A stretch of DNA of 64,000 nucleotides from Treponema sp. C6A8 (GCF_000619925.1 NZ_JHVB01000001.1:124001-188000), one strand, 5' to 3'; shown: positions 26,080 through 36,459, counted from the first letter of the stretch. Translations and numbers: made by a program. Notes: generated by a model from the sequence alone, not told the origin.

Positions 26080-27564
26080 ATGTCAGAAATGGCAGAAGCT
26101 ATCCGTCGTTTGATTGAAGAAAAAGGTTATTCTGAAGAATCAGTACGACAGACTATCGAAAAGGCGCTTAAGGCTGCTTATAAAAAGAGATATGGAACAG
26201 ACGAGAACGCAATCGTAAAATTTGCAGACGATATGTCGGATGTGTCGCTTTTCTCAAGAAAAGTTGTAATTGACGGTGTTTACGACCCTACAATGGAAAT
26301 TGAACTTGAAGAAGCCCGCGCACTTGCAGGTGATGAGATTGAAGAGGGTGATGAAATTGATATTCTTGAAGACCCTAAATCTTATGAGCGCTCAGAAGTT
26401 TCTACTGGTAAGCAGACTGCTCATCAGGGGCTCAACGAAACTTACAAGACATCTCTTTATAACGAATATAAAGACAAAGTTGGCGAAATCATCATCGGTT
26501 ACTACCAGCGCGAACGCAACGGAAACATCTACGTTGACCTTGGAAACGCAGGCCGCCTTGAAGGTGTGCTTCCTGTTAAATATCAGTCTAAGCTTGAATT
26601 CTATGACAAGAATGACCGCATTAAGGCCCTTATCGTAGACATTAAGCCTACTAACTCTGGTATTCAGCTTATTCTTTCACGCAGCGATCCAAAGCTTGTA
26701 TGCTCTATTCTGGAAAAAGAAGTTCCTGAAATTGCAGACGGCACTGTAGAAATTGTTAAGGCTGTACGTGATGCAGGCTACCGCACAAAGATTGCTGTAA
26801 GCACAAAACGCGAAGAAGTTGACCCTGTTGGAGCTTGTGTTGGTCTTAAAGGTGTTCGTATTCAGAACGTTATCCGCGAGCTTTTGAACGAAAAAATCGA
26901 TGTTCTTAAGTATGAATCTGATCCTGCTGAGTTCATTAAAAATGCCCTTTCACCGGCTCAGGTTAACCGCGTAGTTATCATGGATGCAGAAAAACGTCAG
27001 GCTCTTGCAATCGTTGATGAAAGCCAGTTCTCTCTTGCAATCGGCCGTCAGGGACAGAACGTTCGCCTTGCTAACCGCTTGTGTGACTGGAACATCGATG
27101 TTAAGACAGAAGAGCAGGCAGCAGACATTGACTTCTCTAATGTTAATACTGTTCAGAATGCACGTGCTCTCTTTAATGATGAGGCTGCAGAAGAAGAAAA
27201 TTATGATGAAATTACAACTGTGGCAGAGTTGCCTGGTGTAAATAAAGAGGTTGCCGAACTTCTTAAGGCAAATGGAATTGAGCAGATTCAGGACTTTGTT
27301 GAAGCTTACGATTCAGATAAGATTCAGATTGAAGGTGTTACAAAAGAAGCACTTGATGAAATCAATAATCTTATTAATGAAAACGTAGAGTTCGTAGAAG
27401 ACGAAGCTGAAACTGAAGAGGCTCCGGCTCAGGCTGAAAGCACAGAAAAAGCTGAAGAAGAGGAAGAATACTTCTGTCCTGAATGTGGAGCTAAAATCAC
27501 TCTTGATATGACTCACTGTCCAAACTGTGGATGTGAGTTTGAATTCGAAGAGGATGCAGAATAG
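26080..27564 (+). CDS. nusA: Transcription factor NusA with C-terminal zinc ribbon
   Basis: 494 aa, start behind a consensus AAGGAGG. It binds RNA polymerase and controls pausing, termination and antitermination. Domains in order: N-terminal polymerase-binding domain, S1 domain near 130-205 (VGEIIIGYYQRERNGNIYVD), two KH domains near 215-350 (VGACVGLKGVRIQNVIREL, then FSLAIGRQGQNVRLANRLC), an HhH-like acidic-region domain near 375-430 (ELPGVNKEVAELLKANGIEQ), an acidic linker, and a terminal zinc ribbon with CPEC and CPNC pairs. The zinc ribbon is not part of the classical NusA of E. coli or Bacillus. Confidence 0.95.
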   Translation: MSEMAEAIRRLIEEKGYSEESVRQTIEKALKAAYKKRYGTDENAIVKFADDMSDVSLFSRKVVIDGVYDPTMEIELEEARALAGDEIEEGDEIDILEDPKSYERSEVSTGKQTAHQGLNETYKTSLYNEYKDKVGEIIIGYYQRERNGNIYVDLGNAGRLEGVLPVKYQSKLEFYDKNDRIKALIVDIKPTNSGIQLILSRSDPKLVCSILEKEVPEIADGTVEIVKAVRDAGYRTKIAVSTKREEVDPVGACVGLKGVRIQNVIRELLNEKIDVLKYESDPAEFIKNALSPAQVNRVVIMDAEKRQALAIVDESQFSLAIGRQGQNVRLANRLCDWNIDVKTEEQAADIDFSNVNTVQNARALFNDEAAEEENYDEITTVAELPGVNKEVAELLKANGIEQIQDFVEAYDSDKIQIEGVTKEALDEINNLINENVEFVEDEAETEEAPAQAESTEKAEEEEEYFCPECGAKITLDMTHCPNCGCEFEFEEDAE

Positions 27565-27581
27565 AGGTAAAGAATAGAAAC

Positions 27582-30284
27582 ATGGCAGAAGAATCAGAAA
27601 AAAAGCCAGGATTTGTAGTACATAAAAAGGCACAGGCTCCTCAGCCGGCAGCATCAGCTCCAGCCGCTCCGGAAAAGAAGCGTGTTGTAGTTGTAAGAAA
27701 AAATACAGCTCAGAATGCGGGGCAGGATGCTTCAAAAAATGACGGAGCTAAAAAGAGCCCTGTTAAGGTTGTCGTAAAGAAAGCTGAAGGTCAGGCACCT
27801 GCTCAGGCAGAAAAGCCTGCAAAGCCAGCTCCACAGGCAGCCGCACCGGCAACTGAGGCTGCAAAGCCTGCAGCTGGTCAGGCTCCACAGCGCCCGCGCA
27901 CATTTGAACTTAATCAGGCTCGTCCTAACGTAAAAGCCGGAAATCTTTCTGACCACGGTCGTCAGAATAACCGCGGAGGATATAACCGCAGTGGTAACGG
28001 TCAGGGCGGCTACAATAATTATAACCGCGGCGGTCAGAGTGGCCAGGGTGGCTATAATCGTGGTGGTAACAGCGGACAGGGCGGCTTTAACGGCGCTCAG
28101 GCTCGTCAGAGCTATCAGAACCGCGAGCGCGATAACCGCGAAGGTGGTCAGGGCTTTAACCGCGGCGGACAGGGCGGCTTCAACAGAGGCGGTCAGGGCG
28201 GCCAGGGTGGCTTTAATCGCGGCGGACAGGGCGGTTTCAACCGTAACGGACCTCAGGGAGGCCAGGGCGGCTTCAGACCTCGTCCAATGGGCGGCGGTAT
28301 GGCAGCGGCTCCTCTTCCTGTTGACCAGCGTTCACAGGGTAAAAAGGCCGCATACAAAGGTAAAAAACAGGTTTATAACCGCAAGGACGAAGAGCAGTAC
28401 GATGATAACCTCTTTGAACAGAAGAAGAAGGTTGAAACTCCTGCAAGCGTAGTTCCAAAAGAAATTGAAATTATGGAAACTGTTTCAGTTTCTGACCTTG
28501 CACGCAAAATGAACCTTAAGGCAAGCGAAGTTATCGGTAAGCTCATGGGCATGGGTGTAATGGTTACTATTACTCAGTCAATTGACCATGAAACTGCAGA
28601 GCTTCTTGCTGCTGAATACGGCTGCGAAGTTAAACTTGTAAGCCTTTATGATGAAACTGTAATCGAAAGTGATAAGGATGACGGTGTAGAACTTCTTCCT
28701 CGTCCTCCAATTGTTACCGTTATGGGACACGTTGACCACGGTAAAACAAAGACTCTGGATGCTATCCGCCATGCAAACGTTGCAGCTGGCGAAGCCGGTG
28801 GTATTACTCAGTCTATTGGTGCTTATTCAGTTACTACAGAAAAAGGAAAGATTACCTTCCTTGATACACCAGGTCACGAAGCATTTACTATGATGCGTGC
28901 CCGCGGTGCTCAGGTAACAGATATCGTAGTTCTTGTAGTAGCTGCAGATGATGGTGTTATGCCTCAGACTCTGGAAGCTATTGCTCACGCAAAAGATGCA
29001 AAGGTTCCTATTATTGTTGCAGTAAACAAGGTTGATAAGCCGGAAGCTAATCCGGACCGCGTTAAAACTCAGCTTTCTGAACTTGGTCTTACTCCTGAAG
29101 AATGGGGTGGAGACACACAGTATGTTCATATTTCTGCCCTTAAGAAAGAAGGTATTGATGATTTGCTTGATGCAATTCTCCTGCAGGCAGAAATGCTTGA
29201 ACTTAAGGCTAACTTTGAATGCCGCGCAGAAGGTAAGATTCTTGAATCCCGCGTAGATCAGGGACGTGGTGTTGTTTCTACTGTAATCGTACAGCGCGGT
29301 TGCCTCAAACAGGGTGATCCATTCGTTGCCGGAATCTATTCTGGTCGTGTTCGTGCCATGTTTGATGACCGCGGAAAGCGTATTCAGGAAGCAGGTCCTT
29401 CTATTCCGGTTGAAGTTCTTGGTATGGAAGAAATGCCGAATGCTGGTGATCCTTTCCAGGTTACTGAAAGCGAAAAAGACGCACGCGCAATTTCAGCTAA
29501 ACGTCAGGAACTTAAACGCTTTGAAGCTGCCAAGGCAGTTAAAAAGACAACACTTGATACTCTTTACAAGGATATTGAAAACAGCGAAGTTAAAGAACTC
29601 AAAGTTATCATTAAGGCTGACCTGCAGGGGTCTGCAGAAGCTCTTAAGGCATCTTTGGAAAAACTTTCAACCCGCGAAATCCGTCTTTCAGTTATCCATT
29701 CAAGTGCCGGTGCAATCAACGAATCGGATGTTACACTTGCATCTGCTGATGAAAATGCAATCATCATCGGATTTAATGTTCGTCCTACTCCAAAGGCAAA
29801 AACTCTTGCTGAACAGGAACAGGTTGAAATCCGTAAGTACAATATCATCTACAAGTGTGTTGAAGAAATTCAGGCCGCTATGGAAGGTATGCTGCAGCCA
29901 GATACAAAAGAAGAAACAATCGGTATGGTTGAAGTTCGCAACACATTCCGCGTTCCAAAGGTCGGCGTAATTGCCGGTTGTATGGTTTCGGAAGGTATTG
30001 TTCGCCGTACTTCAAGTGTTCATCTTGTTCGTGATGGAATCGTTAAGTTTACAGGTAAGATTACTTCCCTCAAACGCTTTAAGGACGACGCAAAAGAAGT
30101 CAGCACAGGCTATGAGTGTGGTATCGGTCTTGAAAACTGGCAGGACATCATGGTTGGCGATAAGCTGGAAATCTTTGAAATTGTAGAAGTTGCTAAGAAA
30201 CTTGGAAAGACTCTTGCCGAAGAAGAGGCAGAGGCTGCTAAGCAAGGCGCTTCTGAAGCAGATAAAGAAGGAGAAAATTCATAA
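27582..30284 (+). CDS. infB: Translation initiation factor IF-2
   Basis: 900 aa. GTPase that brings initiator tRNA to the 30S subunit. The first ~120 residues are Ala/Pro/Lys-rich. Residues ~125-240 are an RGG-type low-complexity stretch (repeats such as [12 protein letters not shown]). Then come an IF2_N motif ([20 protein letters not shown] near 300-319) and the G domain near 383-550, with G1 GHVDHGKT, G3 DTPGHE and G4 NKVD. Domains II-IV follow to a normal end. The next gene, rbfA, starts at its stop codon. Confidence 0.96.
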   Translation: MAEESEKKPGFVVHKKAQAPQPAASAPAAPEKKRVVVVRKNTAQNAGQDASKNDGAKKSPVKVVVKKAEGQAPAQAEKPAKPAPQAAAPATEAAKPAAGQAPQRPRTFELNQARPNVKAGNLSDHGRQNNRGGYNRSGNGQGGYNNYNRGGQSGQGGYNRGGNSGQGGFNGAQARQSYQNRERDNREGGQGFNRGGQGGFNRGGQGGQGGFNRGGQGGFNRNGPQGGQGGFRPRPMGGGMAAAPLPVDQRSQGKKAAYKGKKQVYNRKDEEQYDDNLFEQKKKVETPASVVPKEIEIMETVSVSDLARKMNLKASEVIGKLMGMGVMVTITQSIDHETAELLAAEYGCEVKLVSLYDETVIESDKDDGVELLPRPPIVTVMGHVDHGKTKTLDAIRHANVAAGEAGGITQSIGAYSVTTEKGKITFLDTPGHEAFTMMRARGAQVTDIVVLVVAADDGVMPQTLEAIAHAKDAKVPIIVAVNKVDKPEANPDRVKTQLSELGLTPEEWGGDTQYVHISALKKEGIDDLLDAILLQAEMLELKANFECRAEGKILESRVDQGRGVVSTVIVQRGCLKQGDPFVAGIYSGRVRAMFDDRGKRIQEAGPSIPVEVLGMEEMPNAGDPFQVTESEKDARAISAKRQELKRFEAAKAVKKTTLDTLYKDIENSEVKELKVIIKADLQGSAEALKASLEKLSTREIRLSVIHSSAGAINESDVTLASADENAIIIGFNVRPTPKAKTLAEQEQVEIRKYNIIYKCVEEIQAAMEGMLQPDTKEETIGMVEVRNTFRVPKVGVIAGCMVSEGIVRRTSSVHLVRDGIVKFTGKITSLKRFKDDAKEVSTGYECGIGLENWQDIMVGDKLEIFEIVEVAKKLGKTLAEEEAEAAKQGASEADKEGENS

Positions 30285-30691
30285 TGGGACAGTATCGTTT
30301 ACAGCGATTGAACGACCAGCTCCGTGATGAAATTTCCACATTAATTTTGCGCGGAGAAATTAAAGATCCCCGCGTAAATACATTCCTCAGCATAAACAGG
30401 GTTGAAGTAACAAACGACCTTGCTTATGCCAAGGTTTACGTTTCTACATTTTTACCGGACGGTCAGCTTAAAAAAGGCGTTGACGGTCTGAATTCTGCAG
30501 CCGGTTTTATTCAGCGTGAAATTGCCGGAAAACTCAGAATCCGCCAGTTCCCTCATCTTCAGTTTAAGATTGATGAAGGAATGAAGGCAGGCTTTAAGAT
30601 GGTTCAGAAATTGAATCAGCTTGAAGCAGAGTCTAAGGCTCGTGAGGCTGATCAAGCCCCTGAAGAAGCTGGAACTTCTGATGCAGAATAA
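30284..30691 (+). CDS. rbfA: Ribosome-binding factor A
   Basis: 135 aa, KH-like fold small-subunit maturation factor. Recognised by RLQRLNDQLRDEISTLIL near the start, DPRVNTFLSINRVEVTNDLA and AKVYVSTFLPD in the middle and RIRQFPHLQFKIDEGMKAG towards the end. Its ATG overlaps the infB stop, and its own end overlaps the start of truB by 11 bases. Confidence 0.94.
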   Translation: MGQYRLQRLNDQLRDEISTLILRGEIKDPRVNTFLSINRVEVTNDLAYAKVYVSTFLPDGQLKKGVDGLNSAAGFIQREIAGKLRIRQFPHLQFKIDEGMKAGFKMVQKLNQLEAESKAREADQAPEEAGTSDAE

Positions 30692-31733
30692 TGACGGAAT
30701 TGTACTCCTGGCAAAAGGGCCGGGAGTAACATCTTTTTCATCCCTTAATAACGTAAAAAAATCTCTTCACACGACTAAAGTTGGTCACACAGGAACCCTT
30801 GACTCTTTTGCTCAGGGGCTCCTTGTTGTATGCACCGGTAAAATGACAAAGCTTGTAAGCCACATTACAGAATTTGATAAGTCTTATTCTGCTGTAATTA
30901 AATTCGGCGAAGAAACTGATACGCTGGAATTTACCGGGAATGTGGTGAAGAAGGCGGGACTGCCTACGCTGGAGGCACTTAAAGATGCTCTGGGGCACTT
31001 TACCGGCGAGTTATTACAGGCGCCGCCTGCCTACAGCGCAGTGCACGTAGACGGCCACAGAGCCAGTGACCTTGCCCGCCGTGGAATTGAAGTTGAAATC
31101 CCCAAGCGAAAAATCAACGTATTCAGCGCAGAGCTCAAGGAAGTGGAATTGGCGGCGGGCACTGATAACGTCCTCTACGCCCGAGTTGACTTCTCCGTTT
31201 CTAAGGGAACTTACATCCGCTGTCTTGCCCGTGATATAGCTGATGCCTGCGGCTCTACAGGGCATCTTGTAGGTTTACTTCGTACAAAAGTGGGAAACTT
31301 CACTCTAAACGACGCCGCAGGCCTTTCCCTGCTGGAAGACTTTTCTATTGCTTCTGCAAAAAAGACTGCAGCTGACTTCCTTAAAATAGAGGCTGAAAAA
31401 ACTGTAACACCCCCAGAAACTCAGTCAAAAAAGCAAAAAACTCCCTACATCCCCACAGAAGAAGACCTTCTTATTCAAAAAGAAATCCAGTTTAAAATGC
31501 AGACTTTCTCAGAAGAAACTTCTCTTTTATGCGGCTTTAATAACATTCACTTAAAAATGGTAGAAAGACTTGCAGACTTCAAGAACGGTAAGAAGCTTTT
31601 TCATTCAGATTTTGATGAGGCTATTAATGCTGAAGACAAAAAAGACCTGGCTGTCTTTTACAAGGGAACTTTCTGCGGCCTTCTGGAATCCGGCAGCAAT
31701 AAAAAACTCTACTACAAGTTTGTCGCTTTGTAA
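30681..31733 (+). CDS. truB: tRNA pseudouridine(55) synthase
   Basis: About 350 aa from ATG 30681, chosen because MQNNDGIVLLAKGPGVTS is the normal TruB start; a longer in-frame reading from 30621 lies within rbfA and is unlikely. Catalytic motif HTGTLDSFAQGLL with the active Asp near residue 39; TYIRCLARDIA near 175-185. It makes psi-55 in the T loop of tRNAs. The C-terminal extension of ~100 residues after the Ala/Lys-rich linker may be a divergent PUA-like domain. Last gene of the operon; it converges on a diguanylate cyclase gene with a 22-base gap. Confidence 0.93.
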   Translation: MQNNDGIVLLAKGPGVTSFSSLNNVKKSLHTTKVGHTGTLDSFAQGLLVVCTGKMTKLVSHITEFDKSYSAVIKFGEETDTLEFTGNVVKKAGLPTLEALKDALGHFTGELLQAPPAYSAVHVDGHRASDLARRGIEVEIPKRKINVFSAELKEVELAAGTDNVLYARVDFSVSKGTYIRCLARDIADACGSTGHLVGLLRTKVGNFTLNDAAGLSLLEDFSIASAKKTAADFLKIEAEKTVTPPETQSKKQKTPYIPTEEDLLIQKEIQFKMQTFSEETSLLCGFNNIHLKMVERLADFKNGKKLFHSDFDEAINAEDKKDLAVFYKGTFCGLLESGSNKKLYYKFVAL

Positions 31734-31755
31734 TTAAGCCCTTATCAAAAGTCTG

Positions 31756-33474
31756 TTAGGAATCTGTTCTTCTTTTTGTGCCTGATTTTTCGTAATAATC
31801 GTTTTTCATCTTATACATAAACTCATCTGCTTTTGAAACAAGGCCTTCAAAGGTAGGATTATCATAATCGCAGGCAGAAGAATAACCGTATGAAACTGCA
31901 ATAGTCTTAATCTTATCGTTGTGCCAGTTTTCAATAAGCGAATCAAAGTAGAAGAGTCGCTTTTTAAGCACATCGCGGCTTGATTTAAGTACAACAAGGA
32001 ATTCGTCTCCACCCATACGGCAGCGAAGCATAGCGTCGTAGAAGACCTTTTTCAGAATGTCTGTTACGCCAATAATATATTCATCACCGGCGCTGTGTCC
32101 GAACTTATCGTTTATTGTCTTTAATCCGTTCAAATCAAAGTAAACAACGTGGAAATCATCTGTAAGAGTTGTGTTGCCGATATGCTTTTTGAAAACTGAG
32201 TAAGCGCGGCGGTTGTCCATTTTTGTAAGCTGGTCTGTAAAGGCATATTTTTCAGCTTCTCTGAGGGCTGCCTGCTTTTTAATCATCTTTACAAATCTTA
32301 CTACAGAAACTTCAATCTGCATCAGACAGTAAATAAAGAAGGCTACAACAGCAAAGAGGAAGTAATTTCCGTCGCGGTTGTAATTGTAAAGGATAATTAC
32401 TACCAGAGTGAAGCTAGCAAAAAGAATGTTGCCGATGTTTAAGAAAAGCTTTTCTGATGTTTCAAATTTATGCAGGTTTACAATACTCATTATGATTGTA
32501 TAAAGGATTTCTGTTCCAAAAATCAGGTGAGTAAAAATAATCAATTCATTCAGGTCTTTAATTCCCAGAATAAAGATAAGGGTCTGAATTACAATATTGA
32601 GCTGAGACAAAATCGAAATGATTTTGATTACGATGTTTTCGCCGTATAAAGAAGTAAGGTAGCCCGCAAAGGCAACTGCCATAAGAAGCAGGGCTGCAAA
32701 TACAAGGACACCGTCAAGCAGCAGGTTGTCCGTAAAAAGCGAAAGAATATGTGAATCGCAGATACTCCAGATTGAAGTAAGGATAGAAATACCGGCCAGA
32801 TAAAAGAGGCTTTGTGAAAGAGAAGTAATGCGCTGTTTGTTTCCAAAGTAACTTAAAAGGAAGAATACAAAAGATCCGAAGCTACAGATTATCAGAAGGA
32901 GGGAAGTAACAAAAAGAAGAATGTTTTCCTTCAGATACTGAATCATGTATGAAGAACGCGAAGAAAGTACAATTTCTGAAAGCGAAGATTTTGCAATTTT
33001 TGACTGCTGCAGCTGGATAGAAATTTCAATTTCCTTATTGCTGAATTCCTTTGAAAGCGGAATATGGCAGCGGGTCTTACCGATTGTAGTTTTTATTCCC
33101 GCTACAGTTGCAACGTCGGAAGCGTAAATAAAATCGCCGTCAATTTTTGCAGTAAGGGTTTCATAGCGGCAGCGGATAAGCAGCATGGAAGTTGAGTTTA
33201 ATTCCGGCAGTCTTGCTGTGATCTTAAAATCGCCCAGAGAATCCTTGGAAGAATAGGGCAGAACCAGAGTCTGATTATCATATTCAGCAGAAGTGATTTT
33301 CCATTCAAGATACTGGGTATCGTTTACGTCAGTTATTTTTTTGAAGGTGTTGTCTTTAATATGGAAAAAAGAATAAAAAATAAATAGCAAAAAAGCGCCG
33401 ATAAAAAAACGCCATAAGTATTTTGTGATTTTTGGTAATGTCAGAATATAAAATTGTATAAATGTGTTCACCAT
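31756..33474 (-). CDS. Membrane diguanylate cyclase (GGDEF)
   Basis: 572 aa. One N-terminal membrane segment (FFIGAFLLFIFYSFF) is followed by a ~150-residue periplasmic domain and then about seven hydrophobic helices near 190-400, a 7TMR-DISM-like layout. The C-terminal cytoplasmic domain starts with DQLTKMDNRRAY and carries the intact active-site RMGGDEFLVVL. It should make cyclic di-GMP in response to an outside signal. The inhibitory RxxD site usually five residues before GGDEF is absent, so product inhibition may be weak. Confidence 0.9.
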   Translation of the reverse strand: MVNTFIQFYILTLPKITKYLWRFFIGAFLLFIFYSFFHIKDNTFKKITDVNDTQYLEWKITSAEYDNQTLVLPYSSKDSLGDFKITARLPELNSTSMLLIRCRYETLTAKIDGDFIYASDVATVAGIKTTIGKTRCHIPLSKEFSNKEIEISIQLQQSKIAKSSLSEIVLSSRSSYMIQYLKENILLFVTSLLLIICSFGSFVFFLLSYFGNKQRITSLSQSLFYLAGISILTSIWSICDSHILSLFTDNLLLDGVLVFAALLLMAVAFAGYLTSLYGENIVIKIISILSQLNIVIQTLIFILGIKDLNELIIFTHLIFGTEILYTIIMSIVNLHKFETSEKLFLNIGNILFASFTLVVIILYNYNRDGNYFLFAVVAFFIYCLMQIEVSVVRFVKMIKKQAALREAEKYAFTDQLTKMDNRRAYSVFKKHIGNTTLTDDFHVVYFDLNGLKTINDKFGHSAGDEYIIGVTDILKKVFYDAMLRCRMGGDEFLVVLKSSRDVLKKRLFYFDSLIENWHNDKIKTIAVSYGYSSACDYDNPTFEGLVSKADEFMYKMKNDYYEKSGTKRRTDS

Positions 33475-33518
33475 TAAATAATATCACATTTTTGAATTAG
33501 GTGAAATCTTTTTTAAAT

Positions 33519-33549
33519 AAAAAAAAAGCACTCATTTAAGAGTGCTTTT
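33519..33549 (-). terminator. Terminator after tRNA-Val
   Basis: On the minus strand, GCACTC and GAGTGC stems around a short loop, extended by AAAA/TTTT and ending in a run of T. It lies just past the 3' end of tRNA-Val and before the cyclase gene. Confidence 0.85.
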
Positions 33550-33553
33550 GAAG

Positions 33554-33627
33554 TGGGCAGTGAGAGGATCGAACTCCCGACATTCTGGGTGTAAACCAGA
33601 CGCTCGTACCAGCTGAGCTAACTGCCC
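33554..33627 (-). tRNA. tRNA-Val (anticodon TAC)
   Basis: Full cloverleaf on the minus strand: acceptor GGGCAGT/ACTGCCC, D arm AGCTCAGCTGGT, anticodon stem-loop CTGGTTTACACCCAG with TAC, and T arm GGGAGTTCGATCCTC. CCA is not encoded. It has its own terminator. Confidence 0.95.
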
Positions 33628-33793
33628 GATTTGTTTTTGCAAGCTGCTGTATCGCTGCTTGATGTTTATATATTATACAATCGCAGAAATTTAGTCAACA
33701 GGTTTTGCAAAAAAAATTAAAAATTTTTTAAAAATTGCAAAATTGATTAATGACTAGAAAATAGAACTGTGTTAAAATATTTTACGCTCAAAA

Positions 33794-34444
33794 ATGAAAA
33801 AATGTCTGTTTTCAGCTCTATTTCTGATTTCTCTTCTATTTAATTCCTGTTCCGACGGGGCTTTAGACGGAAGCCTTGCTTCTGAAAATTCTGAGCTGGA
33901 AACAATAAAGAGCCGGGTTGCCAGAATTGAAAAGGAAACTGAATGGGCAGATGAACTTGAAAAAGACAGGCTTTTTACAGACCTTACTTCCCAAAAAGAA
34001 AACTCCATAATAATTACGACCGACATTGAGGGGCTTTACCCTTCTTTTTCTGATTTCGGTTCTCTTGATATTTCTTCGCTTGAATACAAGTTCCAGGCTT
34101 CTGCAGAGGAAATCTGTAATACTCTGACCTCTTTTAATGAAGAAAAGCTTTATTCTTACTTTTTGTCTAATTACCGCTTTAATTACGTATTTTTTGCCCA
34201 GGAGCTTAGAAAAGGCTGGAAAAACGAATTCGGACAGAAGTTCCCGGAGCTCCAGGCTGAAAAAGATTTTAAGCTTTTTGACCGCTTTATTTTAGGCCAG
34301 GCTTTTACTTCAGACAATCTTATTCAGATTCCGGCCAGATTTTATTGTAATATGGGATTTGTTGATGTAACATTATATATGAGCACTACTCAGGAAAAGT
34401 CGCTTTATAAAATAAAAATCGTAAGGTGGGAGAAAAATGTCTGA
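33794..34444 (+). CDS. Hypothetical lipoprotein
   Basis: 216 aa. The N-terminus MKKCLFSALFLISLLFNSC is a lipoprotein signal peptide with lipobox LFNSC, so the mature protein would be a lipid-anchored periplasmic or surface protein. A short coiled-coil-like charged helix follows (ENSELETIKSRVARIEKETE), then a mixed domain ending in a beta-rich part. No family recognised. It overlaps the next gene by 8 bases, so the two are co-expressed. Confidence 0.75.
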   Translation: MKKCLFSALFLISLLFNSCSDGALDGSLASENSELETIKSRVARIEKETEWADELEKDRLFTDLTSQKENSIIITTDIEGLYPSFSDFGSLDISSLEYKFQASAEEICNTLTSFNEEKLYSYFLSNYRFNYVFFAQELRKGWKNEFGQKFPELQAEKDFKLFDRFILGQAFTSDNLIQIPARFYCNMGFVDVTLYMSTTQEKSLYKIKIVRWEKNV

Positions 34445-35375
34445 TTCAACATTGACTGGAATTGAGCGCGAACTTGTAGTTCAGTATCTGATAGACGGAA
34501 ACGTTCCTGTTACAATCACTCCTCTTGAGGACGAGTCTTCTGATTCAGATGAAGAAATCCGTCCTGTAAATTCACAGATTTTTCCTGTTGCCATTAAGGG
34601 CGAAAATATCACTGTAAAAAAGAACGGAACTATAATTCTTGAAAATCCCGGAGCTTCAGTAAAAGATTTTTTGAATAAGGATGTAAAGGTAGAGTTTTAT
34701 TTCAACCGGGTAGGGCTTTATTTTAATTCTAAGGTAAGCTGCAAAAAGGATGTATATTCTGTTTCCATTCCGGACGTAATTTACCGTATTCAGGATGTTA
34801 TAGAAGAAAAGCATTATGATTTCAGCGCCCTTTTATACTACGAATGCAAAACAGGCCGCGAACTCAATATGACCTGCGTGCCATGGGAGCACACAGAGCT
34901 TTTAACCCGTCCTGTGTGGAAGTCCATTCCCCTTGAAAATCAGAAAAAGGCAAAATCTCTTCTGGAAAATTATGTTGCCCAGGCCAAGCTTGAAAAAAAT
35001 GCCGGAAACGGAATCCAGCTTATCCCGGTATGTAATTATCTGACTTTTGAAAATCCTGTAAAAATTGAATCGCTTCAGGACAGAATTAAGCCTCTGAAGG
35101 TTCTTTATGTGGATCACCAGCGCCTGGTTCTTGGTCTGGACACTATTAATTATACTTTTGTTCAGAATGATGAATATGGAATAAAGCTTTCTTTTTCGCT
35201 CAAATCTGGCCCAATTATGACCCGTGATATTTTTGTTACTGCCGTAATAAATAAGATTTACCGCTCGGAAACTCAGGGTGACAACAGAATCTGCGTAGAC
35301 TGCCGCTATACGACAATTCAGGAAGAAGATATCCGCTTTATTTACGAAAAAGCGACAAAAACCCTATTTATTTAA
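34437..35375 (+). CDS. Hypothetical protein, possible PilZ-like C-terminus
   Basis: 312 aa, cytoplasmic, no membrane segment. The N-terminal ~110 residues form beta-strand-rich sequence (ITVKKNGTIILENP, then VKVEFYFNRVGLYF), as in YcgR N-domains. The C-terminal strand-helix (DIFVTAVINKIYR, then VDCRYTTIQEEDIRFIYEKA) resembles the end of a PilZ fold, but the RxxxR and D/NxSxxG c-di-GMP motifs are not clear. The diguanylate cyclase nearby makes a c-di-GMP link tempting but unproven. Coupled to the lipoprotein gene upstream. Confidence 0.6.
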   Translation: MSDSTLTGIERELVVQYLIDGNVPVTITPLEDESSDSDEEIRPVNSQIFPVAIKGENITVKKNGTIILENPGASVKDFLNKDVKVEFYFNRVGLYFNSKVSCKKDVYSVSIPDVIYRIQDVIEEKHYDFSALLYYECKTGRELNMTCVPWEHTELLTRPVWKSIPLENQKKAKSLLENYVAQAKLEKNAGNGIQLIPVCNYLTFENPVKIESLQDRIKPLKVLYVDHQRLVLGLDTINYTFVQNDEYGIKLSFSLKSGPIMTRDIFVTAVINKIYRSETQGDNRICVDCRYTTIQEEDIRFIYEKATKTLFI

Positions 35376-35385
35376 TTAAAACTCT

Positions 35386-36459
35386 TTACTGAAAGTCCCG
35401 CTTTGTCTGTTTTGGGTCATTTCCCAGAAGAATTGCAAATGGATGCAGGTAAGAAATATTTTCGCAGATAATTTTGATGATTACAGTCATTGGAATAGCT
35501 ATAATCATTCCCACAGTTCCCCAGATATAGGCCCAGACAGTCAGGCTTACGATAATCACAAAAGGAGAAAGTCCCAGGTTTTTTCCCTGAACGCGTGGTT
35601 CAATAATATTTCCCAGCATAAAGTTTACAAAAACTATCAGCGTGAAAATTACAAAAACCTTAGGATAGTTAGGGTAGAACTGAACCAGAGCAAACATGGT
35701 TGTTAAGCCGCATGAGAAAATTGAACCGAAGGTCGGGATAAAATTCATCGTAAAGGCTAAAACGCCCCACAAAACGGCAAAGTCCATCCCGAAGCAAATG
35801 GCAACCAAGAATACGAGAAAGCCTGTTGCCAGGGAAATGGCAGTTTTAATAGAAAGATAATGAACGATTTCCATGATAATGCGGCGGATAACGCGTAAAA
35901 TCTTTCCTTTTGCACGGTCTGCAAAGGCGTAGCTGATTTTGCGGTTTGTCATTCTGTATTCAATCAAAATAAAGAGAGAAAAAATCAAAACAAGAAAGAT
36001 GTTTTTTCCCGAAGCAACAATGCCGCTTGAAAGTGTAAATACAATTCCCTGAATGTATTCGCGCACCTTCAAATGCTGCCAGATGTTTCCGGCCAGGCTC
36101 ATTTCCTCGTCAAAGCGGAAATCGAAGTTTTCTGCAAGGATTTTGTAAATGTGAAGGAACTTGCTTTCGTACTTAGGATATTCCGAAACGATTGAGGTGA
36201 CGCTTGAAATCAAAAGCGAAGAAACTCCAAGCAGTATGAAAAAAAGGAAAAAAGTAATAAGAATTGCAAGAATTGTCCATGGAATCTTAAATTTGTAATT
36301 GATTTTCTGGATAATCGGTGCAAAAACGCAGGCAATGAGGGCTGCTGTAATTACCGGCAGAAATACGGAAGCAAGGATTTTGAAAAGAAAACCTGTCAGC
36401 ACTGCAAAACTTGCAAGGAGAATGTAATAGATTTTTCTCTGATAATCGCTTTCTTCCAT
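35386..36459 (-). CDS. AI-2E family permease
   Basis: 357 aa with about seven to eight hydrophobic helices, including paired N-terminal helices, ISLATGFLVFLVAICFGMDF, and NFIPTFGSIFSC, a family hallmark; GNIIEPRVQGKNLGLSPFVI near 285-304 is the most conserved AI-2E permease segment. Members include transporters of autoinducer or small solutes and Na+/H+ antiporters; substrate here is unknown. Downstream of serS in the same leftward unit with a 37-base gap. Confidence 0.88.
   Translation of the reverse strand: MEESDYQRKIYYILLASFAVLTGFLFKILASVFLPVITAALIACVFAPIIQKINYKFKIPWTILAILITFFLFFILLGVSSLLISSVTSIVSEYPKYESKFLHIYKILAENFDFRFDEEMSLAGNIWQHLKVREYIQGIVFTLSSGIVASGKNIFLVLIFSLFILIEYRMTNRKISYAFADRAKGKILRVIRRIIMEIVHYLSIKTAISLATGFLVFLVAICFGMDFAVLWGVLAFTMNFIPTFGSIFSCGLTTMFALVQFYPNYPKVFVIFTLIVFVNFMLGNIIEPRVQGKNLGLSPFVIIVSLTVWAYIWGTVGMIIAIPMTVIIKIICENISYLHPFAILLGNDPKQTKRDFQ

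Noticed and set aside
27991..28452. 153-codon open frame inside infB
   Set aside because: Shadow frame created by the repetitive Gly/Arg region; no ribosome site, and the infB frame is clearly the coding one.
34437..35375. Firm call of a c-di-GMP-binding PilZ protein
   Set aside because: The RxxxR and D/NxSxxG motifs could not be found; only the overall strand pattern and the neighbouring cyclase hint at it.
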